From: CAYNGH01 sp964396845
GTDB taxonomy: Bacteria > Vulcanimicrobiota > JAJTBE01 > CAYNGH01
Reading direction: 5' to 3'
Length of the DNA: 7,190 nucleotides
Assembly (NCBI GenBank): GCA_964396845.1
Contig: CAYNGH010000166.1
Location: forward strand, 1 to 7,190
This document shows, piece after piece, positions 5,686 through 7,190 of this stretch. The notes beneath the pieces were generated by a model. That model was not told the DNA's origin, made no database searches, and saw nothing but the letters and a program-made list of their open reading frames with translations. Both the position numbers and the translations under genes were made by a program. Numbering within the stretch: the stretch's first letter is position 1; each line of letters begins with the position of its first letter.

Positions 5686-6801
5686 TTGAGAATATATTCC
5701 TTCAACAACCATTACATCGGAACTGCCAACAGAAAATTCGTAAAAAGTGCCATTAAAGAATTGAAGGCCATGTGTCCCGATGTGAAGGTGATTGACCGAT
5801 TCCCTGAAGGTATATTTACATTTCGGATAAACCTTCACCGGGAAGTTTTTTATTATCGGCTACAGGAGAATCCCCCAATTTTCCTGCGACATATCCACCC
5901 CATCGACAGGATGTTCTTTCTGTCCAAGGGGATCTTTCCCCCGGATGCCTCGGCAAGGGCAGTTACTTCTCTTTCACATCTTATCAAGCCCGGGCGAAAA
6001 ATCAGCGTCCAGGCCCGGAGAATTCCCGGCGAATATGATTATACATTGTTCACTTTCAAAAAGAAGCTTGACCCGGTTCTGGCCAATGAACACTATGGAA
6101 TTCCCGCAGTAAAAAAGCCAGACCAGATCCTGTCGATATATGTCAGCGATTCATCTGCCATAGATCATACCCAGAGTGCTACCTGTCAGCTGGGAGAATG
6201 CCGGGACGGGCCCCCGACTTCCTGGGAGGGCATTGTCTTTATGGGGGTATCCACGCCCCAGGAGAACCTGTGTGAATGGTCAGGAGGACAGGTTCGCTTT
6301 GCCCGTGAGGATCGACAGAAAAGCCGGGCTGAATTCAAGCTCCTGGAGGCCTTTGAAGTTTTTCCCATCCCTGTGGAGAAAAATGGTTTTGCCCTGGATC
6401 TGGGGGCTTCGCCGGGAGGATGGTCACGGATCCTTCTGCAGAAGGGATTTCTGGTCACCGCGGTGGATCGGGCTCCCCTGGATCATGAGATTCAGTCAGA
6501 AAAGAAACTCCGGTTTGTGAAGCAGGATGCGCTCCATTTCCGGGACGAGCCTGACAAGTATCATATCATCACCAATGATATAAACCGCGACCCGGTTCAG
6601 TCGGCCCAGGCCATGACTGCCATAGCCCCCAGCCTGAAAAAGAATTTCCCCTTTGTCATGACCATCAAGCTCACAGGCAAGAGCTTTGAGAAGATTCTGG
6701 AAAAGGTAAAAAAAAGGCTGGAAGATGTATTTGATATCTGCGGCATCCGGCAACTGTTTCACAACCGGGAGGAAGTAACCATATGGGGAGTTCGAAAATA
6801 A
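5686..6801 (+). CDS. RlmM-like THUMP/FtsJ-fold RNA 2'-O-methyltransferase
   Basis: This probable SAM-dependent RNA methyltransferase is related to RlmM, which in E. coli makes the 2'-O-methyl mark at C2498 of 23S rRNA; the exact target here is inferred. From TTG 5686 it has 371 residues, close to RlmM. The N-terminal half (to about residue 200) contains a THUMP-like RNA-binding region, including VLANEHYGIPAVKKPDQILSI. The C-terminal Rossmann domain has the SAM loop DLGASPGGW (from D238). It also carries the FtsJ-family catalytic tetrad: K218 (in SRAEFKLLEAF), D298 (in TNDINRDP), K328 (in TIKLTGKS) and E363 (in RQLFHNREEVTIW). The last block is very like the RlmM C-terminus. All four residues are present, so activity is expected. 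The in-frame TTG at 5626 would add 20 residues but coincides with the -35 box, so the shorter form is preferred. It is transcribed from its own strong promoter and diverges from the flavoprotein gene. Confidence 0.88.
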   Translation: MRIYSFNNHYIGTANRKFVKSAIKELKAMCPDVKVIDRFPEGIFTFRINLHREVFYYRLQENPPIFLRHIHPIDRMFFLSKGIFPPDASARAVTSLSHLIKPGRKISVQARRIPGEYDYTLFTFKKKLDPVLANEHYGIPAVKKPDQILSIYVSDSSAIDHTQSATCQLGECRDGPPTSWEGIVFMGVSTPQENLCEWSGGQVRFAREDRQKSRAEFKLLEAFEVFPIPVEKNGFALDLGASPGGWSRILLQKGFLVTAVDRAPLDHEIQSEKKLRFVKQDALHFRDEPDKYHIITNDINRDPVQSAQAMTAIAPSLKKNFPFVMTIKLTGKSFEKILEKVKKRLEDVFDICGIRQLFHNREEVTIWGVRK

Positions 6802-6940
6802 AAAAGTATATAATTCGGGTGTGCATTCAAACTGTCACGCATTCTCAGGCAGACCTCCCGGACAGACCATAATCCAGGGAAAATTTATCCTGTTGTTTGA
6901 CCACTGATTAAAAATACGGCTCAGTCAAGGAGATTGCAAT
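6802..6940. other. Intergenic spacer between methyltransferase and protease genes
   Basis: These 139 bases contain no recognisable gene. A TATAAT at 6809-6814 has no matching -35, and a TTGACC at 6897-6902 has no -10 at 16-18 bases. GGCAGACC (6848-6855) and GACAGACC (6861-6868) form an imperfect direct repeat 13 bases apart. No hairpin followed by a T run was found, so I cannot place a terminator or a confident promoter here. Confidence 0.5.
6927..6932 (+). promoter_or_regulatory. Ribosome-binding site of the S41 protease-like gene
   Basis: AAGGAG is 8 bases before ATG 6941, a near-ideal arrangement that supports the start. Confidence 0.7.
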
Positions 6941-7190
6941 ATGAATCCTGTGAGAAAAAGGCATTTAAAATCAGTTTTTCTGCTGTTGGTTATTGTGGGG
7001 ATTCTGTTTCTGCTTTCCCCGGTTTCCATGGCCACAGAAGAGAAAAATATCGATCTTCACGAAATATACAGCGCTCTTCAGATGATTCGGGAAGAATATG
7101 TCAAGGATGTTGATCCCCACAAGCTGATTTTTGGTGCAAAAAGCGGGATGATGTCATATCTTGACAGCAGGAAGCTGAAGACCACGGGAG
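6941..7190 (+). CDS. Probable S41-family C-terminal processing peptidase, N-terminus (3' end outside window)
   Basis: Eighty-three residues are visible. A basic start (MNPVRKRHLK) and a hydrophobic stretch (about residues 12-28) end at SPVSMA, giving a likely signal peptidase I site after Ala31, or an uncleaved membrane anchor. The mature N-terminus has a segment (about residues 36-75: LHEIYSALQMIREEYV, then VDPHKLIFGAKSGMMSYLD) typical of the helical N-terminal region of CtpA/Prc-type S41 proteases, which precedes the PDZ domain. Such serine proteases trim C-termini of envelope or secreted proteins outside the cytoplasmic membrane. The PDZ domain and the catalytic Ser/Lys lie beyond the window, so activity cannot be judged. 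After SYLD, the common PHS continuation is replaced by SRKLKTTG. The call rests on the N-terminal region only. Confidence 0.65.
   Translation, partial: MNPVRKRHLKSVFLLLVIVGILFLLSPVSMATEEKNIDLHEIYSALQMIREEYVKDVDPHKLIFGAKSGMMSYLDSRKLKTTG

Noticed and set aside
6807..6814. TATATAAT just after the methyltransferase stop
   Set aside because: No -35-like hexamer at 16-18 bases upstream and no extended -10 TG; insufficient for a promoter call.
6897..6902. TTGACC upstream of the protease gene, resembling the -35 box at 5626
   Set aside because: No -10-like sequence at the required spacing (bases 6919-6926 are GC-rich and unlike TATAAT).

Overview
The window (about half G+C by eye) is a compact bacterial chromosomal segment. 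It holds six genes, two of them cut by the window edges. I see no tRNA, rRNA, CRISPR array, insertion sequence or phage gene. A heptosyltransferase-type GT9 enzyme next to a distant LpxB-like glycosyltransferase suggests a cell that makes envelope glycolipid or polysaccharide, perhaps a diderm. The flavoprotein with an iron-sulfur-flavoprotein-type cysteine motif is typical of anaerobes. An uncultured or deep-branching anaerobe, for instance near the diderm Firmicutes, is a guess and not a determination.

Left block, plus strand (2-4876): the C-terminal three quarters of alaS, then accB (overlapping alaS by 4 bases), a GT9 glycosyltransferase and an LpxB-like glycosyltransferase. Spacing is tight (-4, 66 and 28 bases with the starts chosen here), which suggests one transcript. 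It joins tRNA charging to fatty-acid supply and envelope sugar transfer. No accC follows accB.

Middle (4881-5685): a minus-strand FMN reductase / iron-sulfur-flavoprotein-like gene converges on the LpxB-like gene with only 4 bases between the stops. It diverges from the next plus-strand gene across a 217-base regulatory region. That region contains a tandemly repeated 10-mer followed by its inverted copy, directly upstream of a near-consensus sigma-70 promoter (TTGACC, 18 bases, TATAAT) with an UP-element-like A/T tract.

Right block (5686-7190): an RlmM-type THUMP/FtsJ-fold RNA methyltransferase with the full K-D-K-E tetrad, then 139 bases without a gene, then the secreted N-terminus of a probable S41 carboxyl-terminal processing protease, cut by the window edge.

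Most of the content is ordinary. The points worth a second look are the strong promoter lying inside what a naive ORF caller would take as the start of the methyltransferase, the repeat/dyad beside it, the T8 tract at the start of the LpxB-like gene, the orphan accB in an envelope-gene neighbourhood, and the run of TTG start codons.
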